The translations under genes and the position numbers were made by a program. From Dongia sedimenti (GTDB taxonomy: Bacteria > Pseudomonadota > Alphaproteobacteria > Dongiales > Dongiaceae): DNA of 64,000 nt. This document shows, piece after piece, positions 1-10,128 of the stretch. Position 1 is the first letter of the stretch, and every line of letters begins with the position of its first letter. The notes under the pieces are model-generated. The model did not search any database. It was not told the DNA's origin and worked only from the letters and a program-made list of their open reading frames with translations. The stretch lies in assembly GCA_030715195.1 (NCBI GenBank), contig JAUYVI010000001.1, positions 558,001-622,000 of the forward strand, in the 5' to 3' direction.

Positions 1-492
1 CTGGGTGCTGTACTTGATCACCAGGATATCGAAGACGGCCCGGCCGATGATCAAGGTGACCAGTGTGGTCAGGAAGGCCCGCAATCGCATATAGCCGATC
101 AGATAACCGTTGATGCAGCCGAAGGTGAGGCCGACTCCGAGCGCCGCGATGAAGGCGACCCAGAGCGGCTGCTCCCAGACGAAGAAGGTGATGACCGCGG
201 CGAAGGCGGACATGGCGTAGTTCGATCCGACCGAGAGATCGATGCCGCCGCCGAGGATGACGATGGTGAGGCCGGTCACGATGATCGAGAACTCGCCGAG
301 CTGGCGCGTGGAATCGCTCAGGGCCGCGGGCTTGAAGAAGCCGGGGATCAGCGTGCCGAAGATCGCGATGGTGATCACCAGCGCCACGAACGGGATCGCG
401 TTGTCCGTCCACCTTTTGGTGAGGATCTCGCCGATCAGGTGATCGGGGATATGATTGTAGCGAAGGCGCAGCAGCCGCTCGCGCAGGGTCAT
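1..492 (-). CDS. Sugar-type (RbsC-like) ABC transporter permease, 3' part missing
   Basis: Inner-membrane permease of the ribose/inositol type (BPD_transp_2 family). It starts at 492 and runs off the left edge, so only about 164 residues are seen. The translation holds several hydrophobic segments and the family-typical stretch GLTIVILGGGIDLSVGS, which resembles the conserved block of RbsC-like permeases. It is the third gene of a minus-strand set with another permease (1720-2721) and a periplasmic binding protein (648-1673). The ATPase is not in the window and probably lies further left. The substrate is unknown; the nearby dihydropyrimidinase hints at a nucleoside- or pyrimidine-like ligand, but this is only context. 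Confidence 0.85.
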   Translation of the reverse strand, partial: MTLRERLLRLRYNHIPDHLIGEILTKRWTDNAIPFVALVITIAIFGTLIPGFFKPAALSDSTRQLGEFSIIVTGLTIVILGGGIDLSVGSNYAMSAFAAVITFFVWEQPLWVAFIAALGVGLTFGCINGYLIGYMRLRAFLTTLVTLIIGRAVFDILVIKYSTQ

Positions 493-532
493 TGAATGAT
501 CCGGTGGTCTTGGAAACTCGGAGTATGCGGCA

Positions 533-617
533 TCCCCACCCAACCCTCCCCCAAAGATGGGGGAGGGCTTTTCTCTTCTCCCTCCCCCGACTTCGGGGGA
601 GGGCAGTGGTGGGGGTG
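533..617. repeat. GC-rich dyad repeat, family A copy 1
   Basis: Two nested dyads of C-runs and G-runs (CCCTCCCCCAAAGATGGGGG, then CCTCCCCCGACTTCGGGGGA) flanked by outer CCCCACC and GGTGGGGG. It fills the gap between the binding-protein gene and the downstream permease gene. Closely similar sequence lies at 7432-7558. It could form a stable RNA hairpin in the transcript. Confidence 0.75.
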
Positions 618-647
618 CCTCACAAAGACTCTATCGTCGACGCGCGC

Positions 648-1673
648 TTAGAACTTGCCCGCCTGCAGGTCCTCGACGCTCCAGCAGAGGCCGGGCCGCA
701 GGTCCTCCTTGGTGGTCGCCTTTTCCAGCGTGTAGATGTAGGTCTTCGACGTGCCCGCCGGCTGCCCGCTCTGCAGCAGGTACTTGATGATGGCGTTGAG
801 GTCGCGGGATTCGCCGACCACGTCGGTCATCACGATGGCGTAGTAGGTGCCGTCCTCCAGCGCTTTGCAGGCCGAGGCGGCGCCGCCACCGGTGGTGACC
901 AGCTTGACCTGGTCCTTCTTGCCGGCTTCCTTGATCGCCGCCGCGGCACCGACCGCGTCGCCGTCCCAGAAGTCGATGATGGCGCAGATATCCGGATGCT
1001 GCTGCAGCATGGTCGCGGTCACCGTGCGCGACTGGGTCTGATCCCAGTTCGAGAACGGCTCGGCCACGATCTTGAAGTCGGGATACTTCGCCAGGACTTT
1101 CTTGATGCCGTTGTATTGCAGGATCGAGGTCGCGTTGGCGGCATCGCCCTGCACCAGGCCGATCTCCTTCTTCGGCGAATTCGCGCAGCCCTTGACCGCG
1201 GCTTCGGCCTCGAGCTGGCCGAGCCGGTCCCAATCGCTGCCGACATAGGCGTCGGCCGGGAAGTTCATCGGGTTGTCGATCAGGACGACGTAGATGCCTT
1301 CCTTGTGCGCCTTCTTCAGAACCTTCGAATAGGACTGGAGGTCGGGCGAATGCACCACCAGCACATTCGGCTTCGGCTCGGAATTGACCAGATCGGTCAG
1401 CGCCTGGGTCCCGGCATCGGTCACCCAGTTCGGATCGCGGCTGTCATAGACGCCGCCCCAGGCCTCGACTTCGCGCTTCAGAAACGCGTTCCAGCCCTGG
1501 GCGAGGTCGAAGCCCATGGCCATCGGCACCAGCACGACGCGCTTGCCCTTGAGCGCCGCGGCATAGGCGGCCGGTCCCGGATCGTCCTGGGCTTCCTGCG
1601 CCTGTGCGGCGTGCAGCGTGACGGTGCCCAACGCCGCCAGTCCGATGGCGGCCAGTGTCTGTTTCAATCGCAT
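648..1673 (-). CDS. Periplasmic sugar-binding protein of an ABC transporter (RbsB-like)
   Basis: 341 residues, with a clear signal peptide (positively charged start, then a hydrophobic run ending around AAQAQ near residue 26). The rest has the pattern of type-1 periplasmic binding proteins of the Peripla_BP_4 class: it refers to repeated beta-alpha units such as KGKRVVLVPMAM, NVLVVHSPD, GIYVVLIDNPMNF and CAIIDFWDGDAVGAAAAI. It lies 46 bp downstream of the permease gene at 1720-2721 and upstream of the permease cut by the left edge, so it is part of the same uptake system. The ligand cannot be told from sequence. Adjacency to hydA makes a pyrimidine, nucleoside or sugar moiety possible. Confidence 0.88.
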   Translation of the reverse strand: MRLKQTLAAIGLAALGTVTLHAAQAQEAQDDPGPAAYAAALKGKRVVLVPMAMGFDLAQGWNAFLKREVEAWGGVYDSRDPNWVTDAGTQALTDLVNSEPKPNVLVVHSPDLQSYSKVLKKAHKEGIYVVLIDNPMNFPADAYVGSDWDRLGQLEAEAAVKGCANSPKKEIGLVQGDAANATSILQYNGIKKVLAKYPDFKIVAEPFSNWDQTQSRTVTATMLQQHPDICAIIDFWDGDAVGAAAAIKEAGKKDQVKLVTTGGGAASACKALEDGTYYAIVMTDVVGESRDLNAIIKYLLQSGQPAGTSKTYIYTLEKATTKEDLRPGLCWSVEDLQAGKF

Positions 1674-1719
1674 CTTCGGCTCCCTTGCCTGTTGGATGAT
1701 TTTGTCTTGTCGTTGAACG

Positions 1720-2721
1720 CTAGATATCGCCTTGCTGTGCCGTCTGCTCGTCGCGGGGGTTGAGCAGGCCGTCGATGATGATCGCCGTCAGCAGGATGAT
1801 CGACTTGATCAGGTTCTGCTCGACGTTGGTGAAGTCCATGATGGTCATGGCGTTGCCCATGATGCCGATCAGCAGGGCGCCGACCACGACGTTGCGCATA
1901 TAGCCCTTGCCGCCGGAAAGACCGATGCCGCCGATGACGCAGACCAGGATCACGTCATAGAGCATGTTGGAGTTCACCACGCGCACGTTCATGCTCTGGA
2001 TGCTGGAGGTGGTGAGGATGCCGGCGACGAAGGCCATCAGCGCCGAGATCACGTAATAAAGCACGGTCATCGGCCGCACCGGCACGCCCATGTTGCGCGC
2101 CGCCATGAAGTTGTCGCCCATCAGGTAGATATAGCGACCCCATTTGGTGAAGCGCAGGAACAGGAAACCGACGAAGACGGCGGCGCCGAAGGCATAGACG
2201 TCGATCGGGATATGGGTGCTCGTGACCAGGCCCAGGTTGGGGAGCTCCAGGATCCAGCTTCCCGCCGGTGCCGGCGTCGCATCGCTGACGATCAGCTGCG
2301 AGCGCACGAAGCCATAGACGAAATAGCTGCTGGCGAGGGTCACGAAGATCGCCGGCACATCGGCATAGGCGACCATGAAGCCGTTGATCAGCCCGACCGC
2401 GACCACCCCGGCCAGGGCCCAGCCGAGAGCCTGCCAGCCCGGCACGCCGCTGTTCAGCATCTGCAGGTACCAGGCCACCGACATCGCCATCACCGCGACG
2501 GCCGAGAGGTCGATGCCGCGGCCGATGATCACGATCCCCATGCCCACCGCCAGGATACCGAGCACGCTGACCGCGCGCACCATGGCGATCAGATTGCCGG
2601 CCTGGAAGGCGCCGTCCTTGAACATGAAGCCCGGCAGGAAGATGGCCGCCGCCAGAAACAGCGTCGCCGCCAGGAGAAAGACGATGACCTCCTGGGTCAG
2701 ATGGCTGAGAAGCCTGGTCAT
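1720..2721 (-). CDS. Sugar-type ABC transporter permease (RbsC-like)
   Basis: 333 residues from the ATG at 2721 (MTRLLSHL). An open frame continues upstream, but this start is preceded by a weak GGAAAC ribosome site and gives the usual permease length. Eight to ten hydrophobic segments are visible. The family block MGIVIIGRGIDLSAVAVMAM (approx. residues 60-80) and the loop GRYIYLMGDNFMAARNMGVP match RbsC/XylH-type permeases. It is probably the first gene of the minus-strand transporter operon and is divergent from hydA, with about 210 bp between the two starts. With the second permease (1-492) it may form a heterodimeric channel. Confidence 0.88.
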   Translation of the reverse strand: MTRLLSHLTQEVIVFLLAATLFLAAAIFLPGFMFKDGAFQAGNLIAMVRAVSVLGILAVGMGIVIIGRGIDLSAVAVMAMSVAWYLQMLNSGVPGWQALGWALAGVVAVGLINGFMVAYADVPAIFVTLASSYFVYGFVRSQLIVSDATPAPAGSWILELPNLGLVTSTHIPIDVYAFGAAVFVGFLFLRFTKWGRYIYLMGDNFMAARNMGVPVRPMTVLYYVISALMAFVAGILTTSSIQSMNVRVVNSNMLYDVILVCVIGGIGLSGGKGYMRNVVVGALLIGIMGNAMTIMDFTNVEQNLIKSIILLTAIIIDGLLNPRDEQTAQQGDI

Positions 2722-2837
2722 TTCTTGTTTCCGCCGCCCCGTATTGGGTCGTAGTGAACAACGAAACCGCCCACTGAACAAGAGTTTGCACTGCAATAGC
2801 GCCCCGCCCAGTGAACCTCGGGCCGAACCAATCATGA

Positions 2838-4385
<1,548 letters not shown>

Positions 4386-4394
4386 AGCGCCGTC

Positions 4395-4982
4395 ATGTTC
4401 GACGGCGGCCGCCGGCGGGGAAGCTTTGCCGGCGGCGCCGTTGCGGAGCGCATCCCCGAGAATGCGCTGATCGAATGCCTGGACGGCGCCTTCGTGAAGC
4501 TGCCGGAGATCGTGCAGCGCGCGCATCGCGGGACGATCCGCCTGTCGGGCACCGCCAATGTGCAGCGGGGCAAGGGGCTCGGCGGGTTGATCGCGATGCT
4601 CCTGCGCTTGCCGAAATCCAATCCGAAAGCGGAGCTGGTCGTCGTCGCCTGGCATTTCTCGGACCAGATGGTCTGGTCCCGCACCTTCGATGGCCGGGCG
4701 ATGGAAAGCACTTTCCGCAAGGACGACGACTTCCTGGTGGAACAGATCGGACCGTTGTCGCTCTACCTGCAGCCGATGTGCGAGGGCGGCCGCTTGGTCT
4801 ATCGGCTGATCGCGACGCAGATCGGGCCGATCACGGTGCCGCGCCTGCTCGCGCCGTCGATGACGGCCTGGGAAGGTGAGAAGGACGGGAGGTATGCGTT
4901 CGAGGTCTCGGTGGGGTTGCCGCTGTGCGGACAGGTGATCCGGTATTCAGGGTCGCTCGATTTGGAAGTGCTGGCGACGTAA
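4395..4982 (+). CDS. DUF4166 domain protein
   Basis: 195 residues, beginning 9 bp after the hydA stop codon and so probably co-transcribed. The pattern RGTIRLSGTANVQRGKGLGG near residue 45, then a strand-rich middle with W and F residues (VVAWHFSDQMVWSRTFDG) and a carboxyl end with GRYAFEVSVGLPLCGQVIRY, is like DUF4166 proteins, which have no established function. There is no signal peptide or membrane segment. I know of no role for this family in pyrimidine breakdown, so the link is by position only. Confidence 0.7.
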   Translation: MFDGGRRRGSFAGGAVAERIPENALIECLDGAFVKLPEIVQRAHRGTIRLSGTANVQRGKGLGGLIAMLLRLPKSNPKAELVVVAWHFSDQMVWSRTFDGRAMESTFRKDDDFLVEQIGPLSLYLQPMCEGGRLVYRLIATQIGPITVPRLLAPSMTAWEGEKDGRYAFEVSVGLPLCGQVIRYSGSLDLEVLAT

Positions 4983-5030
4983 GAGCACGGGATCGATCAT
5001 CAGCGCGCTTTTGGAAGCACCACGGCTGCA

Positions 5031-5165
5031 GTGCCCCCCTCCAACCTCCCCCCTGAAGGTGGGAGGCTCTTACCGAGTGGTCGGTCGAGCCGGAGCTAAT
5101 CCGGCTGCCAGTGCTCTTACTCCCACCTTCAGGGGGGAGTAAGAGGGGGGCACTTGCAGCCTGAG
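5031..5165. repeat. GC-rich dyad repeat, family B copy 1
   Basis: A large imperfect inverted repeat: CCTCCCCCCTGAAGGTGGGA on the left is matched by TCCCACCTTCAGGGGGGAGT on the right. The flank includes a segment (GTTCAAGATCCAGCG) that recurs in the repeat at 10995-11155. It lies between two convergent genes (DUF4166 and the RutR-like regulator), so it could act as a two-way terminator. Confidence 0.75.
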
Positions 5166-5188
5166 CGTTCAAGATCCAGCGCCAGCTC

Positions 5189-5857
5189 TCACCGCACCTT
5201 CAACCCCAGCCCCCGCAGCACGATCTCCGTCGTCTGCTTGGCCGCTGCGTCGTAATCCGCCGCCTGCAGCTTCTTCCGTCCCAGCACCGCGGCGATCTGC
5301 ACGGCGAAGTCGGCGTAGGTCTGGGTTGCGGCCCAGAGCATGAAGAAGAGGTGTTTCGGATCGACCGGCTGCAGCTTGCCGGCTTTGACCCAGCCGTCGA
5401 TCACCTTGGCCTTGCGGGCGACCCAGTCGTTGAGCTCGTTCGCCAGGAAGTCGCCGATCTGCGGCGCGCCGTGGATCACCTCGTTGGCGAAGACACGCGA
5501 CGCCAAGGGCCGCCTTCGCGCGAGGTCGATCTTGGCCGCGATGTAGTGGGAGAGGGCCGCCGCCGGATCGGCGTCGGGCGTGATCTCGTCGGCGGTGCCG
5601 AGCCAGAGGTCGAGGATCTGCTGCAGCACGCGCCGGTACAGCTCCTCCTTGGTCTTGCAGTAGTAGTGCAGGTTGGGCTTCGGGATGCCGGCGCGGCGCG
5701 CGATCTCCGACATGGCGGCGCCGCTGAAGCCGTGCTCGGCGAACACCGCCTCGGCGGCGGCGAGGATCTTCGCCTCGATCTTGGCGCGGGCCTGTTCGCG
5801 CGGGCCTGCCACCGCGGTCTCGCCGCCGTCGCCGGCGGGTTTCGGGGCCGAGTCCAT
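5189..5857 (-). CDS. rutR: TetR-family regulator, RutR-like
   Basis: 222 residues. Residues about 20-75 form a TetR helix-turn-helix (AKILAAAEAVFAEHGFSGAA, then IPKPNLHYYCKTKEELYRRV). The rest resembles E. coli RutR, with near-identical stretches such as LQQILDLWL, GWVKAGKLQPVDPKHLFFML and WAATQTYADFA. RutR is a uracil-responsive regulator of pyrimidine metabolism. Upstream in-frame ATGs exist at 5872 and 5869, but GGGAGG sits directly before the ATG at 5857 and decides the start. It is divergent from preT, with a RutR-like palindrome in between. The role in uracil sensing is inferred from similarity and place. Confidence 0.85.
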   Translation of the reverse strand: MDSAPKPAGDGGETAVAGPREQARAKIEAKILAAAEAVFAEHGFSGAAMSEIARRAGIPKPNLHYYCKTKEELYRRVLQQILDLWLGTADEITPDADPAAALSHYIAAKIDLARRRPLASRVFANEVIHGAPQIGDFLANELNDWVARKAKVIDGWVKAGKLQPVDPKHLFFMLWAATQTYADFAVQIAAVLGRKKLQAADYDAAAKQTTEIVLRGLGLKVR

Positions 5858-5950
5858 TCGTCCTCCCATCATGGCCGGCGCTTGGCAGGCCGCGCGGCCT
5901 TTGCTGTTGGCCGCATTCTAGCGCATTTTCCGCGGCCCCGCGAATAAAAC

Positions 5951-5966
5951 TTGATCGATCGGTCAA
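5951..5966. promoter_or_regulatory. RutR-like operator palindrome
   Basis: TTGATCGATCGGTCAA, a near-perfect 16-bp palindrome with one mismatched pair. It closely resembles the known RutR site (TTGACC, spacer, GGTCAA). It sits in the divergent gap between the rutR-like gene and preT, about 94 bp upstream of the RutR start and 107 bp upstream of preT. It is well placed to control both genes. Confidence 0.75.
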
Positions 5967-6072
5967 ACTTTGGCAGCCTACCTGCAATAGGGAGTTGCGC
6001 GCGACCGCAACGGTGCATCCGTAAAAATCCGGCACCGACCGATCGCGCGAAAGAGCTGAAGGGAGACTGCCA

Positions 6073-7425
6073 GTGGGACCTGCTCCATTGGGCGGCTCGG
6101 CCGGGCTTCTGTCCCGGGCCGAGATCGAGGACAATTTCGCCGACATCAAGCCGATGCTCGACAAGACGCGCGCGGTCGTCGACAGCGCGCGCTGCTTCTT
6201 CTGCCATGACGCGCCCTGCGTCGAGGCCTGCCCCACCGACATCGACATTCCGAACTTCATCCGCATGATCTCGACCGGCAACGTGAAGGGTGCCGCGGAG
6301 AAGATCCTGGCCGAGAACATCTTCGGCGGGATGTGCGCAAGGGTTTGCCCGACCGAGATCCTGTGCGAGCGCGCCTGTGTGCGGAACACCTCGGAGGACC
6401 GGCCGGTCGATATCGGCGCGCTGCAACGCTACGCCGTCGACCAGCTGATCGAGACCGGACACCAGCCGTTCACCCGCGCCGAATCCACCGGCAAGCGCGT
6501 GGCCGTGGTCGGCGGCGGCCCGGCCGGGATGTCTTGCGCGCATCGCCTCGCCGTGCTCGGCCACGCCGTCACGGTCTACGAAGCGCGCCCGCAGCTCGGC
6601 GGCCTCAACGAATACGGCATTGCCGCCTACAAGACGGTCGATAACTTCGCCCAGCGCGAGGTCGATTTCATCCTCTCGATCGGCGGCATCGACGTGAAGC
6701 CCGGCCAGCGTCTCGGCCAGAATGTCCAGCTCGCGGATTTGGCGCGCGACTACGATGCGGTCTTCCTCGGCATCGGACTGGGCGGCGTCAATGCGCTCGA
6801 TCTTCCGGGCGAGAACGAATTGTCCGGCGTGCTCGACGCCGTCGGCTATATCGCTGCGCTGCGCCAGGCCAAGGACAAGGCCGCCTTGCCGGTGGGCCGC
6901 AGCGTCGTCGTCATCGGCGGCGGCAACACCGCGATCGATATCGCGATCCAGGTCAAGAAGCTGGGCGCCGAGGACGTGACCATCGTCTATCGCCGCGGCG
7001 CGGAGAACATGAGTGCCACCGGCCACGAGCAGGAGTTCGCCCAGGTCTCCGGCGTCAAGATCAAGCATTGGGCGCGGCCGATCCTGCTGATCGGCAAGGA
7101 CGGCGCCATCGCCGGAGTCGAGTTCGAGTACACGCGGATGGGCTCCGACGGCAAGCTGTCGGGGACCGGCGAGAAGTTCCGCCTGGACTGCGACCAGCTG
7201 TTCAAGGCGATCGGCCAGACGCTGACGCCGCCCGAAGGCCTCGCCACCGCCAAGGGCAAGATCGTGGTCGATGGCGATTTCAAGACCAGCATGGCGAAGG
7301 TCTGGGCCGGCGGCGACTGCGTCGCCAGCGGCACCGATCTCACCGTGCAGAGCGTGCAGGACGGCAAATTGGCGGCGCATGCGATTGATCGTGCACTGCG
7401 CGCGAATGGTGCCGTGCGTGGTTAG
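6073..7425 (+). CDS. preT: NAD-dependent dihydropyrimidine dehydrogenase, PreT subunit
   Basis: Electron-transfer subunit that, with PreA, reduces uracil and thymine to the dihydro forms. The 450 residues start with GTG at 6073, after the ribosome site GAAGGGAG. The amino part has two cysteine sets for 4Fe-4S clusters (C41, C44, C49, C53 and C88, C92, C98, C102). Next comes an FAD-binding Rossmann motif GGGPAG at 147-152 and an NAD(P)-binding motif GGGNTA at 282-287. This is the domain order of the glutamate-synthase-beta/DPYD family. The gene follows the RutR-like palindrome and is followed by preA after a repeat. Confidence 0.94.
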   Translation: MGPAPLGGSAGLLSRAEIEDNFADIKPMLDKTRAVVDSARCFFCHDAPCVEACPTDIDIPNFIRMISTGNVKGAAEKILAENIFGGMCARVCPTEILCERACVRNTSEDRPVDIGALQRYAVDQLIETGHQPFTRAESTGKRVAVVGGGPAGMSCAHRLAVLGHAVTVYEARPQLGGLNEYGIAAYKTVDNFAQREVDFILSIGGIDVKPGQRLGQNVQLADLARDYDAVFLGIGLGGVNALDLPGENELSGVLDAVGYIAALRQAKDKAALPVGRSVVVIGGGNTAIDIAIQVKKLGAEDVTIVYRRGAENMSATGHEQEFAQVSGVKIKHWARPILLIGKDGAIAGVEFEYTRMGSDGKLSGTGEKFRLDCDQLFKAIGQTLTPPEGLATAKGKIVVDGDFKTSMAKVWAGGDCVASGTDLTVQSVQDGKLAAHAIDRALRANGAVRG

Positions 7426-7431
7426 CAGACG

Positions 7432-7558
7432 TACCCCCACCCTAACCCTCCCCCGATTCGGGGGAGGGGACTGCATCGAGTCTGCCTTCTTCTCCCTCCC
7501 CCGAACCCGCGGACGGATGTCCGCATTCGCGGACGGCGGAGGGCCGGGGTGGGGGTGC
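7432..7558. repeat. GC-rich dyad repeat, family A copy 2
   Basis: Same outer arms as 533-617 (CCCCCACCC and GGGTGGGGG) and the inner CCTCCCCCGATTCGGGGGAG. It has an insert, ATGTCCGCATTCGCGGACGG at 7517-7536, that occurs again unchanged at 27375-27394. It separates preT from preA; the transcript would carry strong hairpins between the two coupled subunits. Confidence 0.75.
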
Positions 7559-7592
7559 GAGACACCCGCGCCGGATCACTGGGAGAATCACA

Positions 7593-8870
7593 ATGGCTGA
7601 TCTCAGCACCAACTTCGTCGGCATCAAGTCGCCGAACCCGTTCTGGCTGGCATCCGCCCCACCAACGGACAAGGAATATAACGTCGTTCGCGCCTTCAGG
7701 GCGGGCTGGGGCGGCGTGGTGTGGAAGACGCTCGGCGAAGATCCGCCGGTGGTGAACGTGTCGTCGCGCTACGGCGCGCTGCACATCAACGACGACCGGA
7801 TCGTCGGCTTCAACAACATCGAGCTGATCACCGACCGGCCGCTCGAGGTGAACCTGCGCGAGATCAAGCAGGTGAAGAAGGACTGGAAGGACCGCGCGCT
7901 CATCGTCTCGCTGATGGTGCCCTGCGAGGAGCTCTCCTGGAAGAACATCCTCGCCCGGGTCGAGGAGACCGAGGCGGACGGGATCGAGCTCAATTTCGGC
8001 TGCCCGCACGGCATGTCGGAGCGCGGCATGGGCTCGGCGGTCGGCCAGGTGCCGGAATATGTCGAGATGGTCGCCCGCTGGTGCAAGCAGCACACGCGGA
8101 TGCCGGTGATCGTGAAGCTGACGCCCAACGTCACCGACGTGCGCAAGCCCGCGCGTGCGGCCAAGCAGGGTGGGGCGGATGCGGTCTCGCTGATCAACAC
8201 CATCAACTCGATCTGCGGCATCGACCTCGACCATTTCGCGCCGATGCCGATGGTGGACGGGAAGGGGACCCATGGCGGCTATTGCGGCCCGGCGGTGAAG
8301 CCCATCGCCATGCACATGACCGCCGACATCGCCCGCGACCCGGAGACCCACGGAATTCCGATCTCGGCGATCGGCGGCATCGGCAACTGGCGCGACGCGG
8401 CGGAGTTCATGGCGCTGTCCGCCGGGACGGTGCAGGTCTGCACCGCGGCGATGCATCACGGCTTCCGCATCGTCGATGACATGATCACCGGCCTCTCGAA
8501 CTGGATGGATTCCAAGGGCTACCGGACGATCGACGACTTCCGGGGCAAGGCCGTGCCGAACGTGACCGACTGGCAGTATCTCAACATCAACTACAAGTCG
8601 GTCGCGGTCATCGACCAGGACAAATGCATCAAATGCGGGCTCTGCCACATCGCCTGCGAGGATACCTCGCATCAGTCGATCGCGGCGCTGCGCGTGGACG
8701 GCCAGCGGCGCTATGAGGTGATCACCGAGGAATGCGTCGGCTGCAATCTCTGCCAGCACGTCTGCCCGGTGCCGGATTGCATCAGCATGGTCGAGGTCGA
8801 TACCGGAAAACCCTATCTCAACTGGACTCAGGACCCGCGGAATCCGTACGCTAAGAAGGCGGCGGAATAA
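7593..8870 (+). CDS. preA: NAD-dependent dihydropyrimidine dehydrogenase, PreA subunit
   Basis: Catalytic FMN subunit, 425 residues: a dihydroorotate-dehydrogenase-like barrel (about 1-320) followed by a two-cluster ferredoxin domain. Cluster cysteines are C345, C348, C351, C355 and C381, C384, C387, C391. The barrel loop FGCPHGMSERGMGSAVGQ (135-152) matches the active-site loop of the mammalian enzyme, but the place of the mammalian catalytic cysteine (GMGLACGQ) is V150 here; this may be usual in bacterial PreA. A GGGAGAATC ribosome site precedes the ATG. The gene lies between preT and the carbamoyl amidohydrolase, in pathway order. Confidence 0.94.
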   Translation: MADLSTNFVGIKSPNPFWLASAPPTDKEYNVVRAFRAGWGGVVWKTLGEDPPVVNVSSRYGALHINDDRIVGFNNIELITDRPLEVNLREIKQVKKDWKDRALIVSLMVPCEELSWKNILARVEETEADGIELNFGCPHGMSERGMGSAVGQVPEYVEMVARWCKQHTRMPVIVKLTPNVTDVRKPARAAKQGGADAVSLINTINSICGIDLDHFAPMPMVDGKGTHGGYCGPAVKPIAMHMTADIARDPETHGIPISAIGGIGNWRDAAEFMALSAGTVQVCTAAMHHGFRIVDDMITGLSNWMDSKGYRTIDDFRGKAVPNVTDWQYLNINYKSVAVIDQDKCIKCGLCHIACEDTSHQSIAALRVDGQRRYEVITEECVGCNLCQHVCPVPDCISMVEVDTGKPYLNWTQDPRNPYAKKAAE

Positions 8871-8889
8871 GAAAAAACAGGAGCGACAG

Positions 8890-10128
8890 GTGGCAACCAA
8901 TCTCAAGGTGAACGGCGACCGGCTGTGGGACAGCCTGATGGAGATGGCGAAGATCGGCGCGACCGCCAAGGGCGGCGTCTGCCGCCTGGCGCTGACCGAT
9001 CTCGACCGCGAGGCCCGCGACCTCTTCATCGACTGGTGCCGCCAGGCCGGCTGCACCATCAAGATCGACAAGATGGGCAACATCTTCGCGAGACGAGCCG
9101 GCAAGGATGACAGCCTGGCGCCGGTCATCACCGGCAGCCATATCGACAGCCAGCCCACGGGCGGCAAGTTCGACGGCATCTACGGCGTGCTCTCCGGCCT
9201 CGAGGTCATCCGCTCGCTGAACGACCTCAAATACGAGACCAACCGGCCGATCGAGGTCGCGGTCTGGACCAATGAGGAAGGCTCGCGCTTCGCACCGGCC
9301 ATGGTGGCGTCCGGCGTCTTTGCCGGCGTGTTCGACCTGGAATACGGTCTCAGCCGCGCCGATCCCAGCGGCAAGACCATGGGCGAGGAGCTGGCGCGCA
9401 TCGGCTATGCCGGCCCGGAAGAGGTCGGCAAGCGCGAGGTGCATGCCTTCTTCGAGGCGCATATCGAGCAGGGCCCGATCCTGGAGAACGAGAAGAAGAC
9501 CATCGGCATCGTGCAGGGCGCGCAGGGCCAGCGCTGGTTCGAGGTGGTGCTGACCGGCCAGGAGGCCCATGCCGGCCCGACGCCGATGAAGGTGCGCAAG
9601 GACGCGCTGGTCGGTGCGGCGCATGTGGTGACCGCGGTCAACAAGATCGGGCACAGCAACCAGCCGTTCGCCTGCGCCACCGTCGGCATGATCACCAACA
9701 GCCCCAATTCAAGGAACACCATCCCGGGCAGCGTCTTCTTCACGGTTGATCTGCGTCATCCGGAAGATGCGGTGCTCTCCAAGATGGCGGCCGAGGTGAA
9801 GGCGGCGGCCGAAGAGGCCTGCCAGCAGCACGGCCTCAGCATGGACTTCAAGGAGATCTGGTACTCGCCGCCGGTGAAGTTCGACGCCAACTGCGTCGCC
9901 GCGGTGAAGAAGGGCGCGGAAGAGCTCGGCTTCGATGCCATGCCGATCATCAGCGGCGCCGGGCACGATGCCTGTTATTTGAGCAGGGTGGCGCCGACCG
10001 CCATGGTGTTCATCCCCTGCGAGGACGGGATCAGCCATAACGAGATCGAGAACGCCACCAAGGGCGATTGCGCGGCTGGTTGCGACGTGCTGCTTCGTGC
10101 CATAGTGGAACGCGCGAATGCCGTCTGA
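8890..10128 (+). CDS. Zn-dependent N-carbamoyl amino-acid hydrolase (M20 family), probable beta-ureidopropionase
   Basis: 412 residues from a GTG start, preceded by AGGAG. The enzyme family splits N-carbamoyl-beta-alanine or N-carbamoyl amino acids to the amino acid, CO2 and ammonia, the third step of the reductive pyrimidine route. M20 metal-binding residues are visible: H84 and D95 (GSHIDSQPTGGKFDG), E129/E130 (TNEEGSR), H191 (HIEQGP) and H383 (GISHNE). It lies 19 bp after preA and overlaps the next gene by 11 bp, so it belongs to the same operon. An allantoate amidohydrolase or L-carbamoylase is the alternative; the neighbours favour ureidopropionase. Confidence 0.9.
   Translation: MATNLKVNGDRLWDSLMEMAKIGATAKGGVCRLALTDLDREARDLFIDWCRQAGCTIKIDKMGNIFARRAGKDDSLAPVITGSHIDSQPTGGKFDGIYGVLSGLEVIRSLNDLKYETNRPIEVAVWTNEEGSRFAPAMVASGVFAGVFDLEYGLSRADPSGKTMGEELARIGYAGPEEVGKREVHAFFEAHIEQGPILENEKKTIGIVQGAQGQRWFEVVLTGQEAHAGPTPMKVRKDALVGAAHVVTAVNKIGHSNQPFACATVGMITNSPNSRNTIPGSVFFTVDLRHPEDAVLSKMAAEVKAAAEEACQQHGLSMDFKEIWYSPPVKFDANCVAAVKKGAEELGFDAMPIISGAGHDACYLSRVAPTAMVFIPCEDGISHNEIENATKGDCAAGCDVLLRAIVERANAV

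Noticed and set aside
1732-2754. Plus-strand open frame of about 340 codons
   Set aside because: Antisense to the RbsC-like permease; His/Asp/Gln-rich translation is typical of a shadow frame in GC-rich DNA.
5858-5872. Upstream ATG pair as the start of the RutR-like gene
   Set aside because: GGGAGG, the ribosome site, lies between those ATGs and the one at 5857, so the latter is the likely start.
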